A DNA stretch of 64,000 nt from Gottfriedia sp002574545 (GCA_052180195.1 CP197469.1); one strand, 5' to 3'. Positions 1 through 9,106 are shown, numbered from the stretch's first letter. The notes: generated by a model from the letters alone, not told the origin. Made by a program: numbers and translations.

Positions 1-260
1 ATATGCGCTCCTAATTTAACTCCGAACATTTCTTTGAGTAGCATTGCAGCTTGATAAGCTAAATTGCGTTGATCATCTGGTACGTAACGATTATGTGATG
101 TAACGACAATCTTATCTTCTTGAATAAGCTCTAATTCAATTCGATCAGCTAAATCGATCGTTGTCATGATCATTTTTACATCATGATATCCGTCGCTTCT
201 TTTCCCTACTACATCTAATGAAAGATTTATTTTCGCGGGAGCCTTCACCATTAATTTCAC
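1..260 (-). CDS. ispE: 4-diphosphocytidyl-2-C-methyl-D-erythritol kinase, N-terminal part
   Basis: IspE phosphorylates CDP-methylerythritol in the non-mevalonate isoprenoid pathway (GHMP kinase family, cytosolic). Only the first 86 codons are inside the window; the gene runs off the left edge. The N-terminus VKAPAKINLSLDV followed by KRSDGYHDVKMIMTTIDL is typical of IspE. I chose the GTG at 260 because AGAAGGTGAG lies just upstream; an ATG nine bases further in (251) is the alternative. Position next to sspF and veg matches the Bacillus order. Identification is firm; the exact start is not. Confidence 0.9.
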   Translation of the reverse strand, partial: MKLMVKAPAKINLSLDVVGKRSDGYHDVKMIMTTIDLADRIELELIQEDKIVVTSHNRYVPDDQRNLAYQAAMLLKEMFGVKLGAH

Positions 261-379
261 TATTCTCACCTTCTTATGAACACTTACTTTTTTGCTATTG
301 TATCATAATTAACTCATAAGAAAAATGTACCCCAATGAATGTGAGCTCCAATCATTCTATTTTATTTATGGAAGATTCA

Positions 380-407
380 CAAAAACCGAAGCAAAATGCT
401 TCGGTTT
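380..407 (-). terminator. Terminator after sspF
   Basis: A 10-bp stem, ACCGAAGC with GCTTCGGT around an AT loop, followed on the minus strand by a short T run. It lies just past the sspF stop codon. Confidence 0.8.
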
Positions 408-445
408 GATGTGTAGACAAATTCGTTTGTCGAAGTGAAGATTGT

Positions 446-628
446 TTATTGTTGCTTATTAGATAATTGTAACTCAGCTAATTCGATTGCCCTTTTAACC
501 ATGTTGCCGGCATCCTTCGCTCGAATGCCTCCCCAGCCTTCTTTTTGAACGACGTCATAGAAACCAAGATCTTTTGCAAGTTCCTCTTTAAAGCTCTGTG
601 ACATTATACCTCTTTTTCTTCTACCCAA
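446..628 (-). CDS. sspF: Small acid-soluble spore protein SspF family
   Basis: Small alpha/beta-type-like SASP, about 60 residues. It starts GRRKRGIMSQSFKEELAKDL and has the conserved GFYDVV...GWGGIRAKDAGNMVKRAIELAE core found in SspF, which is made in the forespore and binds spore DNA. I chose the TTG at 628 because the strong ribosome-binding site AAAAAGGGGG ends at 638, nine bases upstream; the TTG at 637 touches that site and is unlikely. It stands alone between ispE and veg with its own terminator, as in other Bacillus. Forespore sigma-factor control is expected from the family; I did not verify a promoter. Confidence 0.9.
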   Translation of the reverse strand: MGRRKRGIMSQSFKEELAKDLGFYDVVQKEGWGGIRAKDAGNMVKRAIELAELQLSNKQQ

Positions 629-700
629 AAAAAGCAACCCCCTTTTTCCACTTCGACATTGTTAGTATGTGTAAATCAGTTTCATTTCATGAATTATAAA

Positions 701-732
701 AAGAAAAGGGACAGTAGAAAATTCTACTGTCC
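701..732 (-). terminator. Terminator overlapping the veg stop
   Basis: An 11-bp perfect stem (GGACAGTAGAA / TTCTACTGTCC) followed on the minus strand by a T-rich run. The promoter-proximal arm includes the last codons of veg. Confidence 0.8.
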
Positions 733-993
733 ATTCGCCATCAGTCCACTTGTATGGTCATCACAGAAAAACAATTCAACTGTTTCTGTTAAGATATCAG
801 CATAACTAAAAGATAAGCGTTCAAATGCGTTCTCTTCTTGATCTAATTGTACTACGAATATGGATGGATATGTTTCTGCTAATACACCGGAACGTTCCAC
901 AGTCTTTCTACGTCCGCTATTTGCTTTTAATGTAAGTCGTTGTCCAACATGACTATCTAAAGTATCCTTTATTTCAGATAATTTTTTTGCCAT
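724..993 (-). CDS. veg: Veg protein
   Basis: Small, highly expressed Bacillus protein of 89 residues, linked in B. subtilis to biofilm regulation through SinR. The sequence MAKKLSEIKDTLDSHVGQRL, then LKANSGRRKTVERSGVLAETYPS and FVVQLDQ, matches Veg along its whole length. The ATG at 993 is chosen because GAGGTGG lies seven bases upstream; a longer frame to 1008 would start inside that site. It has a near-consensus promoter at 1016-1044 and a terminator that overlaps its final codons. Single-gene unit between yabG and sspF, as in relatives. Confidence 0.95.
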   Translation of the reverse strand: MAKKLSEIKDTLDSHVGQRLTLKANSGRRKTVERSGVLAETYPSIFVVQLDQEENAFERLSFSYADILTETVELFFCDDHTSGLMANGQ

Positions 994-1015
994 TTCATAC
1001 CACCTCACTAAGACA

Positions 1016-1044
1016 AGTATACCATCTTATGTAAACTAAGTCAA
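1016..1044 (-). promoter_or_regulatory. Sigma-A promoter of veg
   Basis: On the minus strand: TTGACT, 17 bases, TATACT. The -10 box is about 23 bases upstream of the veg start codon. The B. subtilis veg promoter is known to be very strong, and this arrangement fits. Confidence 0.85.
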
Positions 1045-1140
1045 AAAAGATAAAATTATACCAACGTTACTGGCTACCTGTCAATATTTTTTTGCAACAC
1101 CTGTTTATTATTTGTGAAAATCTGAAAATTTATGTATGAA

Positions 1141-1188
1141 AAAAAAGATTTTCTACATACGAGTTCTCTCGTTAATGTAGAAAATCTT
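1141..1188 (-). terminator. Terminator after yabG
   Basis: A 14-bp stem (AAGATTTTCTACAT with its complement), with a second small stem inside and a run of T at the end on the minus strand. It begins just after the yabG stop. Confidence 0.8.
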
Positions 1189-1192
1189 TTCC

Positions 1193-2071
1193 TTACTCCT
1201 CTTCCATCGATTGGAAAGGCAGTCCTGTTCTTAAAATTCCTTTTGTTTCTACTCCACCTAGTCCCTTTTCACCTGTAATTGTATTACGAACCACATCATA
1301 TACATTTACACGATCCATAAATGAAGTGAAACTTATCTTTCCAACTACATAAACAGGATCTAACGCATGTATGTTTACCCTAGTTGGTGAACTTGCAAAG
1401 TTTGCTCCTGCACGTATAATCGCCTCAAAGTGAGATTGACATGCTCCAGCAAATATTACAAGATGGTCTAAAGACGGAACCTTTTTTCGTGCCTCTTTTA
1501 CAGCATCGACAAAATATCTTGAATGTCTGTAAGCATCTAAATCAGTAACGACACCTTTTGCTTTTGTGTATGCATCGTGACCAGTTATAACTAATATATC
1601 AGGGCGATAATGATCTAAATAATAACCAATTTTCGTTGGTAACTCTGTTTCCTTACAATAAATCCCTTCAACGGGAACACCCATCTTATTATACATTTCA
1701 AGACATTTTTTTAAATAAATTGGATCCCCATCGATGTGTAGAACCCGACCTGGTATTTGAAAAAGATTTACATCTGTTCTAAATCCATTTGTTGCTTGAA
1801 ATCTTCTTTTTTCTTTTTGTTCCATAGCTTCTCTTTTAAATAGTTTGTAGTTTTCCTCAATTTGAACAGATGATCTTTTACCTTTTTCTCGATACTCTGA
1901 TTCAATGATTACTCGCAGGTCGGATAAAGGCGCATCAGCAATTAAACGAAAATCGTCACCATATAAGACAGCAATGACTTCATCCCCGATTTGTTTTACC
2001 TCCACTACTCGAAAAACTAGGTCATATTTATAAGATGCTCTTTCTACTATATCTCCTACATTAATATTCAC
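1193..2071 (-). CDS. yabG: Sporulation-specific protease YabG
   Basis: Peptidase family U57; in B. subtilis YabG trims coat proteins such as SafA late in sporulation. The 292-residue protein is full length. An N-terminal small beta region (residues 1-50) precedes the catalytic part. His165 in VITGHDAY and Cys211 in FAGACQSHFE are the likely catalytic pair, by analogy with the cysteine reported as essential in clostridial YabG. Start is GTG at 2071 with GGAGGGGAAGG upstream. It lies between ksgA and veg, the standard location. A mother-cell (sigma-K) promoter is expected from the family; I did not confirm one. Confidence 0.95.
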   Translation of the reverse strand: MNINVGDIVERASYKYDLVFRVVEVKQIGDEVIAVLYGDDFRLIADAPLSDLRVIIESEYREKGKRSSVQIEENYKLFKREAMEQKEKRRFQATNGFRTDVNLFQIPGRVLHIDGDPIYLKKCLEMYNKMGVPVEGIYCKETELPTKIGYYLDHYRPDILVITGHDAYTKAKGVVTDLDAYRHSRYFVDAVKEARKKVPSLDHLVIFAGACQSHFEAIIRAGANFASSPTRVNIHALDPVYVVGKISFTSFMDRVNVYDVVRNTITGEKGLGGVETKGILRTGLPFQSMEEE

Positions 2072-2210
2072 ATGCCTTCCCCTCCAAAAAAGCTTAAGTA
2101 CACTACGAGTTCGCTCTCTTTTTTTAGATTATGTATGGACAAAAAAAAGGGTGAAAAGAAGGTTTATTGAACTTTTGTAGGGCATCAGAACTAAAATAAA
2201 ATATCAAATA

Positions 2211-2258
2211 AAAAAGATGATTACAAACTAGTTGTTAAATTAGCTTATAATCATCTTT
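2211..2258 (-). terminator. Terminator after ksgA
   Basis: An 11-bp stem (AAAGATGATTA / TAATCATCTTT) with a 24-base loop and a T run on the minus strand, directly past the ksgA stop. Confidence 0.7.
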
Positions 2259-2261
2259 TCA

Positions 2262-3137
2262 TTATTTTACTTGCTTATATAGACTATTACTTAATGTTGC
2301 AAATTCTTGAATTGATAAAGTTTCGCCTCTTCTCGTTCCTTCAATACCTGCCTCTTGAAGGCAAGCTTCAAGAATTGCCTTATCTTTTTTCAGTTGAGAA
2401 AAATTATTTAATAAATTATTATTTAATGTTTTTCTTCTTTGAGCAAAGCTCGCTCTAACTACTTCAAAAAAGAATGATTCATCAATTACCTCTGCTGCTG
2501 GTTCTTCACGTTTTACTAGCTTGATAACAGCGGAATCCACATTTGGTTGTGGCATGAAGACCGTTCTAGGTACAGTCATAACCGTTGAGGCATGTGTATA
2601 AAACTGTATTGCAATTGATAGTGAACCATAATCCTTTGTCCCCGGCTTTGCGGCGATGCGGTCAGCTACTTCTTTTTGTAGCATACAAACAATTCCTCTA
2701 ATTGGTAAACCTTCTGTTAATAGCTTCATGATAATTGGTGTTGTTACATAATAAGGTAAATTTGCAACTACCATTATATCTGATTCATTAGGCAAATACT
2801 CATTAATCGCTTTTTCAACATCTGCCTTTAGTACATCTTCATTAACAATTTGTATATTATCATATGGGGAAAGTGTATCTTCTAAGATTGGGATTAGTCT
2901 ATTATCAATTTCAAAAGCTAATACTTTCTTAGCACGCTTAGCAATCTGCTCTGTTAATGCCCCAATTCCCGGTCCAATTTCAATTGCGCAACTTTCTTCA
3001 GTTAAATCTGCATAACTTACAATGTTTTCTAGTATATTTGTATCAATTAAGAAATTTTGACCATAACTTTTTTTAAAGAAGAAATCGTACTTGGCTAATA
3101 TTTCTTTCGTTCGACTAGGTGTCGCGATATCCTTCAT
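2262..3137 (-). CDS. ksgA: 16S rRNA dimethyladenosine transferase
   Basis: RsmA/KsgA dimethylates two adjacent adenines near the 3' end of 16S rRNA, using S-adenosylmethionine. The 291-residue protein has the GQNFL motif (residues 26-30), the SAM-binding loop EIGPGIGALTEQ (53-64) and the NLPYY catalytic motif (126-130). The C-terminal helical domain with RRKTLNNNL is present. The ATG shares one base with the rnmV stop codon, so the two are translationally linked. This couples two rRNA-maturation enzymes. Confidence 0.97.
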   Translation of the reverse strand: MKDIATPSRTKEILAKYDFFFKKSYGQNFLIDTNILENIVSYADLTEESCAIEIGPGIGALTEQIAKRAKKVLAFEIDNRLIPILEDTLSPYDNIQIVNEDVLKADVEKAINEYLPNESDIMVVANLPYYVTTPIIMKLLTEGLPIRGIVCMLQKEVADRIAAKPGTKDYGSLSIAIQFYTHASTVMTVPRTVFMPQPNVDSAVIKLVKREEPAAEVIDESFFFEVVRASFAQRRKTLNNNLLNNFSQLKKDKAILEACLQEAGIEGTRRGETLSIQEFATLSNSLYKQVK

Positions 3138-3691
3138 TATTTTTCCTCCATTAAAACTTTTTTTACTGCTTGCCCAAATTCATCTTTTGATATTTGAAAC
3201 ATTTGCAGTCTTTTCTCTAGTTGCTTACCGTTTGTATAACCTATATTAAGAATTTTACCAAGTTGATCTCGCCTTTTACTTGAAGAGGGATGTCCAATTA
3301 ATCCGGCATCTATTAAATCTTCTTTTGTAATTTCTGATTCGACCTCGATAAATTCTTGCTTAACATGAATTAAAGCATTTCGAATAGATTCTCTAGTAGC
3401 ATGCTCGATTCCTAATCCTTTTTTACCTGAACGAACAGCTTCTTCCTTTGGTAAAAACGCATGTTTGCATCCTGGTACATGCTCTTTAATTATCGAGCGA
3501 ATACGTTGACCAGGGTAATCAGGATCTGTAAATACGATTACGCCTCGAGTCTTTTGAGCATGCTTTATTAAATTTAAAGTATCCTTATTTATAGCAGAAC
3601 CACTTGTTTCAATTGTATCTGCATCAACAGCTCTTTTAATTGCCGCCGTATCATCTTTACCTTCAACAACAATAATTTCTTTAATTTTCAT
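3137..3691 (-). CDS. rnmV: Ribonuclease M5
   Basis: RNase M5 makes the final cuts that mature 5S rRNA, acting on the 5S precursor bound to L18. It has a Toprim domain: Glu10 in IIVVEGKDD and the Asp56/Asp58 pair in VFTDPDYPG are the metal-binding residues. Length is 184 residues from the ATG at 3691, which has GGAGGAACAA directly upstream; a further 39 codons are open upstream but have no family similarity. It overlaps ksgA by one base. Its substrates are the three 5S genes in this window. Confidence 0.95.
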   Translation of the reverse strand: MKIKEIIVVEGKDDTAAIKRAVDADTIETSGSAINKDTLNLIKHAQKTRGVIVFTDPDYPGQRIRSIIKEHVPGCKHAFLPKEEAVRSGKKGLGIEHATRESIRNALIHVKQEFIEVESEITKEDLIDAGLIGHPSSSKRRDQLGKILNIGYTNGKQLEKRLQMFQISKDEFGQAVKKVLMEEK

Positions 3692-3769
3692 TTGTTCCTC
3701 CAACCAATACAAGTATATGTAATCATACCATAAGGATAATAAAACTTCATACTCTCTTAAAAGTAGTAT

Positions 3770-3797
3770 AAAAAAAGCAGAAGGACTTATCCTTCCA
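3770..3797 (-). terminator. Terminator after yabE
   Basis: Stem GAAGGA/TCCTTC followed by seven T on the minus strand, between yabE and rnmV. It suggests rnmV-ksgA has a separate promoter or is reached by read-through. Confidence 0.7.
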
Positions 3798-3830
3798 CTT
3801 TCTTTCAAACAACGATCTATTTAAAAAATA

Positions 3831-5054
3831 TTAACTAATAATACGAATTTTTACCGTACGACGACCAAAATCAAAGCAATCGTCTTTTGTAGGCATTAAA
3901 ATATCAATTCTTTTGCCTTTAATTGCTCCACCAGTATCACCAGCAATAGCAACGCCATACCCTTCAACCCAAACTTTAGAACCTAAAGGAATAACCTTTG
4001 GATCTACTGCAATCAGTTTCTTGTTCGGATTTTTACGGATATTAATACCTATAGCTGTTATACCAGACATTCCAGCATCATAAGGAGAATATGCAGTTGC
4101 TTCAACATACATTTCTTTTACTTTGCTACTTGATTTAGGCGCACTAGATTTAGACGTACTAGATTTTACTAAAGCACTTGATGATGGTACAGACTTAGTT
4201 CCTACTGCAACTACTCGATCAACAGGTTCTTTTAATAGAGTTTCATCCACTAGTGTTTTAGAAACTACTTTACCATTTTCTTTGATCAGTTCAAAGTTAC
4301 GTTTAACAAGTCCTTTTACACCTTCTGAAATGACCGAAGATTCATTTTTAAGCATAGAAGAATCTTTTTGCTCTTTTACTTTAAAATCTACAGGCTCTTC
4401 CACCACATCGTTGACTTTTTCGACACGGATAACTCGAACTGTATCATTTTGTTTGATCATTTCGCCAGCACCTGGTTCAACTCGGTCAAATTCGTTTAAA
4501 GTAATGTTCTGCTTTTCTAAAAAGTCAGCGACAGTAGTCGAAGTTGTAAATACTTTTTTAGAAACTCCTCCGTCATTTAATACCATTGGGAATGATTTTT
4601 CGTAAGATACTTTACCGTTTTCCTCTAATGGTGTCGACAGTGCAGGCATTATAACATCATCAGGATTGATGTTAATATTTTGTTCTTTTAATAATTCCTT
4701 TACCGTTTGAGCAGTTGTCATAATGACTTTTTCTTGCCCATCGATCGTAAGTTTAACAGGTTTCGCTAAATGAACTGTAATATCCATATCATCTGATATT
4801 TTCGTTTTAGCTGACGGATATAATTCATCTGCATTTGTAATATTAATATTTTGTTCTTTTAATAATTCAGCCACAGTATTTGCATGTGTTTGAATAACCT
4901 GTTCCTTCCCGTCTACCTCAAGAGTTACTTGTTCTTTAAGTCCCTCATATGCTCCTGTACCTACTGATCCAGTGAAAACTAAAGCTCCTGCAAGTTGTAC
5001 TGCTAGTTTTTTACTACTCCCAAGTCTAGAAAGTAACCTATTCGCGTCTATCAC
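3831..5054 (-). CDS. yabE: Cell-wall-binding protein with DUF348, G5 and 3D domains
   Basis: Secreted or membrane-anchored cell-wall protein of the YabE/resuscitation-promoting-factor-like group. The 407-residue protein has one hydrophobic N-terminal segment (about residues 17-33), three DUF348 repeats (each ending like VAELLKEQNINI), a G5 domain rich in Lys/Val/Glu, a Ser/Lys-rich linker and a C-terminal 3D domain (about the last 95 residues) with AVDPKVIPLGSKVWVEGYG and GDTGGAIKGKRIDI. The 3D domain resembles the catalytic fold of lytic transglycosylases. Start is GTG 5054, with AAGGAGGAG nine bases before it; the ATG at 5102 has no such site. Related B. subtilis yabE is controlled by ECF sigma factors; I did not identify that promoter. 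Confidence 0.9.
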   Translation of the reverse strand: MIDANRLLSRLGSSKKLAVQLAGALVFTGSVGTGAYEGLKEQVTLEVDGKEQVIQTHANTVAELLKEQNINITNADELYPSAKTKISDDMDITVHLAKPVKLTIDGQEKVIMTTAQTVKELLKEQNININPDDVIMPALSTPLEENGKVSYEKSFPMVLNDGGVSKKVFTTSTTVADFLEKQNITLNEFDRVEPGAGEMIKQNDTVRVIRVEKVNDVVEEPVDFKVKEQKDSSMLKNESSVISEGVKGLVKRNFELIKENGKVVSKTLVDETLLKEPVDRVVAVGTKSVPSSSALVKSSTSKSSAPKSSSKVKEMYVEATAYSPYDAGMSGITAIGINIRKNPNKKLIAVDPKVIPLGSKVWVEGYGVAIAGDTGGAIKGKRIDILMPTKDDCFDFGRRTVKIRIIS

Positions 5055-5240
5055 GATTATACTCCTCCTTTTTGCCTGAGAAAAAAGATTGACTAGCTCC
5101 AAACCTATTAACTAGTGCTTCTACTCTACTGAATGTATGTTTACTAGATTTAGAAGTAGAAGAGTTTTCTTTCGACAAATTCTTCAACTCTTCATACGTG
5201 AACTGTGACAAATATGATCTATTCGTACTAGTTCATAAGA

Positions 5241-6011
5241 TCATTTGTTAATCTGAAAAATATTACACGCATTTTCAAAAGTTCGTTTTTGAACTTCTTC
5301 AACTGATAGATCTTTTAAACGTGCAATTTCTTCAGCAACAAGTGATACATAGCTAGGTTCATTTCTTTTTCCTCTATACGGATGTGGTGTTAAGTATGGA
5401 CAATCCGTTTCGATTAATAGATTTTCTAACGGAATTTCTGTCGCTACTTCTTTTGGTTTTTTTGCATTCTTAAATGTAACTGGTCCTCCTAGTGAAATAT
5501 AGAAGTTCATTTTAATACATTCTTTTGCCGTTTCCACACTTCCGCTGAAGCAGTGCATAATGCCACCTACTTCTGATGCATTTTCTTCTTTTAATATAGT
5601 TACAATGTCTTCTGTTGCGTCTCGATTGTGAATGACAATCGGTAGTCCGCATTCTTTTGCTAATTGAATTTGTTTACGAAATACTTCTTTTTGGATTTCT
5701 TTTGGAGACTTATCCCAGTAGTAATCTAATCCAGTTTCACCAATTGCTACTACTTTAGGATGTTTTGATAATTCTTTAATCCATTCAAAATCTTCCTCAG
5801 TTGCGTCAATTGCATCAACTGGATGCCAGCCAATCGCTGCATAAAGAAAATCGTATTTCTCGATTAATTCCATTGCTTTCGTAATTGTCGGTCGATCAAA
5901 ACCAACAACTACTTGATGAACAACTCCTGCTTCTAAAGCTCTATTAATTACTTCTTCAAGGTCTTCTTTATATTGATCTGCATTTAAATGTACATGTGTA
6001 TCAAAAAGCAT
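5241..6011 (-). CDS. yabD: TatD family metal-dependent hydrolase
   Basis: TatD/YcfH-type TIM-barrel hydrolase, probably a DNase or deoxyribonuclease-like phosphoesterase. The 256-residue protein keeps every metal ligand: His6 and His8 (DTHVHLN), Glu92 (GETGLDYY), His128, His153 (HCFSG) and Asp203 (ETDCPYL). Start is ATG 6011, with AAAGGGGAAG upstream; seven extra open codons upstream are not conserved. It lies between metG and yabE, as in other Bacillus. The exact substrate is not known from sequence. Confidence 0.93.
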   Translation of the reverse strand: MLFDTHVHLNADQYKEDLEEVINRALEAGVVHQVVVGFDRPTITKAMELIEKYDFLYAAIGWHPVDAIDATEEDFEWIKELSKHPKVVAIGETGLDYYWDKSPKEIQKEVFRKQIQLAKECGLPIVIHNRDATEDIVTILKEENASEVGGIMHCFSGSVETAKECIKMNFYISLGGPVTFKNAKKPKEVATEIPLENLLIETDCPYLTPHPYRGKRNEPSYVSLVAEEIARLKDLSVEEVQKRTFENACNIFQINK

Positions 6012-6434
6012 TTTTACTTCCCCTTTGCTCATCTGAGATTTAGTCTAGCATACCGTAAAATTTCTTACCTAACGCACAGTTAACAATTCCGTTACAAAAA
6101 GAAACAGTCAAATTTAAGCAGTTTCTAATAGTTTTTTTAAAATGTTTTAAATTAATTCCATGTTATATCAAGACTTTTTACCTTTTTAAACTAAATTCTG
6201 ATAATTTTTTTAGTTTACTATTGTAATCATTCTGTAATATTTTCTTCATATAATGACATTTTCTAACAATAACTTGTTAACACCTGCCATAAATCAACAA
6301 AATATTATCATATTTGTGATTCTTATGTTATTTTTACAATTTTCTGCACAATACAACAATTATTCCAATAAAACAAATAAAAAAAGAAAAGCATTTCATG
6401 TTAGTTTTTACACGAAATACTTTTCCTAGTAACA
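6012..6434. other. Intergenic region metG-tatD, no gene seen
   Basis: This 423-base stretch is very AT-rich. Apart from the metG terminator at its right end I see no reading frame, RNA motif or clear promoter on either strand. Confidence 0.6.
6379..6426 (-). terminator. Terminator after metG
   Basis: Imperfect 16-bp stem (GAAAAGTATTTCGTGT with ACATGAAATGCTTTTC) followed by T7 on the minus strand. Confidence 0.8.
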
Positions 6435-8411
6435 TTATTTAATAATCGTACCGTTTGGTAATGATTGATCGATTGTTGCAAGTGATAGCTTACCTTCAAT
6501 ACTTCCTGCTAGGATCATCCCTTCGGATAATTCCCCTCTAAGCTTAACAGGCTTTAAATTCGTCACACAGATCACTTTTCTACCGATTAAGTCTTCTGGT
6601 TTATAGTATTCCGCTATACCCGAAACAACTTGTCTTGATTCATTCCCTAAATCTAATTGAAGTTTTAGAAGTTTTTTTGCTCCTTTTATTGCACCTGCTT
6701 CTTTTACTTCAGCTACCTTTAATTGAACTTTAAAGAAATCATCAATTGTAATCTCAGGAACAGTTTCTTCCACTTTCTCTTCTACCACTGGTTTAACAGT
6801 GCCTTGCATTTGTTCTTTAATATATGCAACTTCAACCTCTGTCTCGAGTCTTGGGAAAATTGGTTCACCTTTTTGTACTCTCGTATCCTCTTGAATTGCT
6901 CCAAATTCATTCAAGCTATCCCATGAAAGAATTTTCTCATCAACTAGTCCTAATTGATTGAAAATTTTTGCTGGAGTTTGAGTTAAGAAAGGTTTTAATA
7001 AAATCCCAACTTGACGTAAAGATTCCGCTAGATGCGCCATTACTGAAGCTAGTTCTTGTACACGGCTCTCGTCTTTAGCAAGTACCCACGGTTGCGTCTC
7101 ATCAATATATTTATTTGTACGACTAACGAACTGCCAAATATTTGTTAACGCAACTGAAAACTCCATATTTTCCATTGCTTCTTCTACAGTTTCTTTCGTG
7201 TTTTTTGCCACCTGTTGAAGATTTGCATCAAAATCCGTTACTGTTCCATTAACTGCAGGAATATTACCATCAAAATATTTTTGGATCATTGCAATCGTTC
7301 GATTTAATAAGTTACCTAAATCATTCGCTAAATCAAAATTAATACGGTCAACGAATCCTTCAGGCGTAAATATTCCGTCTGATCCAAAAGGTACTTCACG
7401 TAATAAGTAGTATCTTAGAGCATCTAAGCCGTATCGATCGATTAAAACTACTGGATCTACAACATTTCCCTTTGACTTACTCATTTTGCCGTCTTTCATT
7501 AATAACCAACCGTGGGCAAAGACCTTTTTAGGTAATGGTAAGTCTAATGCCATTAACATGATTGGCCAATAGATTGTATGGAAACGTACAATTTCTTTAC
7601 CAACTAAATGAACATTTGCCGGCCAATATTTTTTATAGTTCTCTTCATTATCTGAACCATATCCTAACGCTGTAATATAATTAGATAAAGCATCAATCCA
7701 TACATAAATAACGTGCTTAGCATTACCAGGTACTTTTACACCCCAATCGAATGAAGTACGTGAGACTGCTAAATCTTCTAAACCTGGTTTAATAAAATTA
7801 TTTATCATTTCATTTTTTCTAGATTCAGGTTGAATAAATTCTGGATTTTCCTCATAATACTTCAATAAACGGTCGGCATATTTACTCATTTTAAAGAAAT
7901 AAGACTCTTCTTTAACTAATTCTACTGGATGACCGCTGTCGGGACTTTTTCCACCAATAATTTTTCCTTCTTCATTATATAAAGGATCTACAATTTGTGT
8001 TTCAGTATAGAACGTTTCATCCGGTACGGAATACCATCCTTCATATTCGTCCAGATAAATATCACCTTGATCAAGTAATTGCTTGAAAATCTTTTCAACA
8101 ATTTCTTTATGTCTGTTTTCTGTTGTACGGATAAAGTCATCATATGAAATATCTAATTTCGTCCATAAGTCCTTGATACCAACAACGATATCATCTAAGT
8201 ATTTTTGAGGTGTGACATTTAATTCTTCAGCTTTACGTTGAATCTTTTGACCGTGTTCATCTGTACCCGTTAAATAAAAAACATCAAAACCTCTAAGTCT
8301 TTTATATCTAGCCATTGCATCCCCAGCAACAGTCGTATAAGCATGACCTATATGTAATTTTCCGCTCGGATAATATATTGGGGTTGTAATATAAAAAGTT
8401 TTATTACTCAT
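6435..8411 (-). CDS. metG: Methionyl-tRNA synthetase
   Basis: Charges tRNA-Met with methionine. The 658-residue protein has the HIGH motif at residues 20-23 (KLHIGHAYTT), the KMSKS loop (GKMSKSKGN, near residue 300), the anticodon-binding helical domain and a C-terminal EMAP/Trbp111-type tRNA-binding domain (about the last 110 residues, PEITIDDFFKVQLKVAEV). The connective-peptide region (GWYSVPDETFYTETQIVD) lacks the paired cysteines of the zinc-binding form, as in B. subtilis MetS. Start is ATG 8411 after GAAGGAGG. I see no T-box or S-box leader upstream. Divergent from abrB. Confidence 0.97.
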   Translation of the reverse strand: MSNKTFYITTPIYYPSGKLHIGHAYTTVAGDAMARYKRLRGFDVFYLTGTDEHGQKIQRKAEELNVTPQKYLDDIVVGIKDLWTKLDISYDDFIRTTENRHKEIVEKIFKQLLDQGDIYLDEYEGWYSVPDETFYTETQIVDPLYNEEGKIIGGKSPDSGHPVELVKEESYFFKMSKYADRLLKYYEENPEFIQPESRKNEMINNFIKPGLEDLAVSRTSFDWGVKVPGNAKHVIYVWIDALSNYITALGYGSDNEENYKKYWPANVHLVGKEIVRFHTIYWPIMLMALDLPLPKKVFAHGWLLMKDGKMSKSKGNVVDPVVLIDRYGLDALRYYLLREVPFGSDGIFTPEGFVDRINFDLANDLGNLLNRTIAMIQKYFDGNIPAVNGTVTDFDANLQQVAKNTKETVEEAMENMEFSVALTNIWQFVSRTNKYIDETQPWVLAKDESRVQELASVMAHLAESLRQVGILLKPFLTQTPAKIFNQLGLVDEKILSWDSLNEFGAIQEDTRVQKGEPIFPRLETEVEVAYIKEQMQGTVKPVVEEKVEETVPEITIDDFFKVQLKVAEVKEAGAIKGAKKLLKLQLDLGNESRQVVSGIAEYYKPEDLIGRKVICVTNLKPVKLRGELSEGMILAGSIEGKLSLATIDQSLPNGTIIK

Positions 8412-8714
8412 TGACCAAAAATCCTCCTTCAAAAATTTCTAAATATTGACACTAAATTATTCGCATGATTTTGTATTTCATTATAAAATGAAAAATGAGT
8501 TATCTGCATATACCCATCTACTATTACAACTTCATACTAATTTTATAAGTTAAATTTTACACAATAGTAACATCTATTTCTATTATTTCTCGTAATTATA
8601 CATACATTTTCTCTTTAATTAACCCATTTTGGCATAGTAGCATTACGTAGCTCTTTCTTTTGAACTACATATTACATTTATTTTCATAAAAACTTTATAA
8701 TAGGAGGATTAATT
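8412..8714. other. Divergent metG/abrB promoter region
   Basis: AT-rich 303-base spacer that must hold the promoters of both genes. I see no T-box motif or other riboswitch. A TTGAAC near 8660 could belong to an abrB promoter, but I could not fix a matching -10 box with confidence. Confidence 0.5.
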
Positions 8715-8999
8715 ATGAAATCTACAGGAATTGTCCGAAAGGTAGACGAGCTTGGCCGTGTAGTAATTCCAATTGAACTGAGAAGAACACTAAATATCAC
8801 TGAAAGAGACACACTTGAAATATTTGTTCAAGATGATCGAATTATCCTAAAAAAGTATGAGCCAAATATGACTTGTATGATGACGGGAGAAATTTCTCAA
8901 AATAATCTTGAGGTTGCTGATGGTAAAATTGTTTTAAGTAAAAAAGGCGCTGAGCTTCTAAAATTCGAGATAGAACAATTTATAGCTAATAATAATTAA
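8715..8999 (+). CDS. abrB: Transition-state regulator AbrB
   Basis: DNA-binding repressor of post-exponential genes. The 94-residue protein has the AbrB-type swapped-hairpin N-terminal domain (MKSTGIVRKVDELGRVVIPI, then ELRRTLNI) with the conserved arginines used for DNA contact, and the C-terminal multimerisation half (NMTCMMTGE...). AGGAGG lies eight bases before the ATG. It is on the plus strand, head-on to replication, divergent from metG and convergent with rsmI. In Bacillus its transcription is repressed by Spo0A~P; I did not verify a 0A box. Confidence 0.96.
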   Translation: MKSTGIVRKVDELGRVVIPIELRRTLNITERDTLEIFVQDDRIILKKYEPNMTCMMTGEISQNNLEVADGKIVLSKKGAELLKFEIEQFIANNN

Positions 9000-9006
9000 A
9001 TCGAAG

Positions 9007-9087
9007 AGGCTGCTTATTTTAATTACATTCTCTAAATTAAAAGCAAGTAAAAATGAGTAGAGAATTACAAATAAGTAAGACAGCCTA
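9007..9087. repeat. Long imperfect hairpin between abrB and rsmI
   Basis: About 80 bases that fold back on themselves: AGGCTG...CAGCCT at the ends, with TTATTT/AAATAA and ATTCTCTA/TAGAGAAT inside. It separates two convergent genes and probably works as a two-way terminator, although the T runs on both sides are weak. Confidence 0.5.
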
Positions 9088-9106
9088 ACTTCATTTTTAA
9101 ACTAGA

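Noticed and set aside
4123..4605. 160-codon plus-strand frame opposite yabE
   Set aside because: Ser/Thr-rich mirror of the repetitive yabE coding sequence, with no ribosome-binding site. Antisense RNA to yabE is known in B. subtilis, but I see no direct sign of it here.
8412..8714. T-box or S-box leader for metG
   Set aside because: No AGGGTGG-type T-box and no SAM-riboswitch core found on the minus strand.
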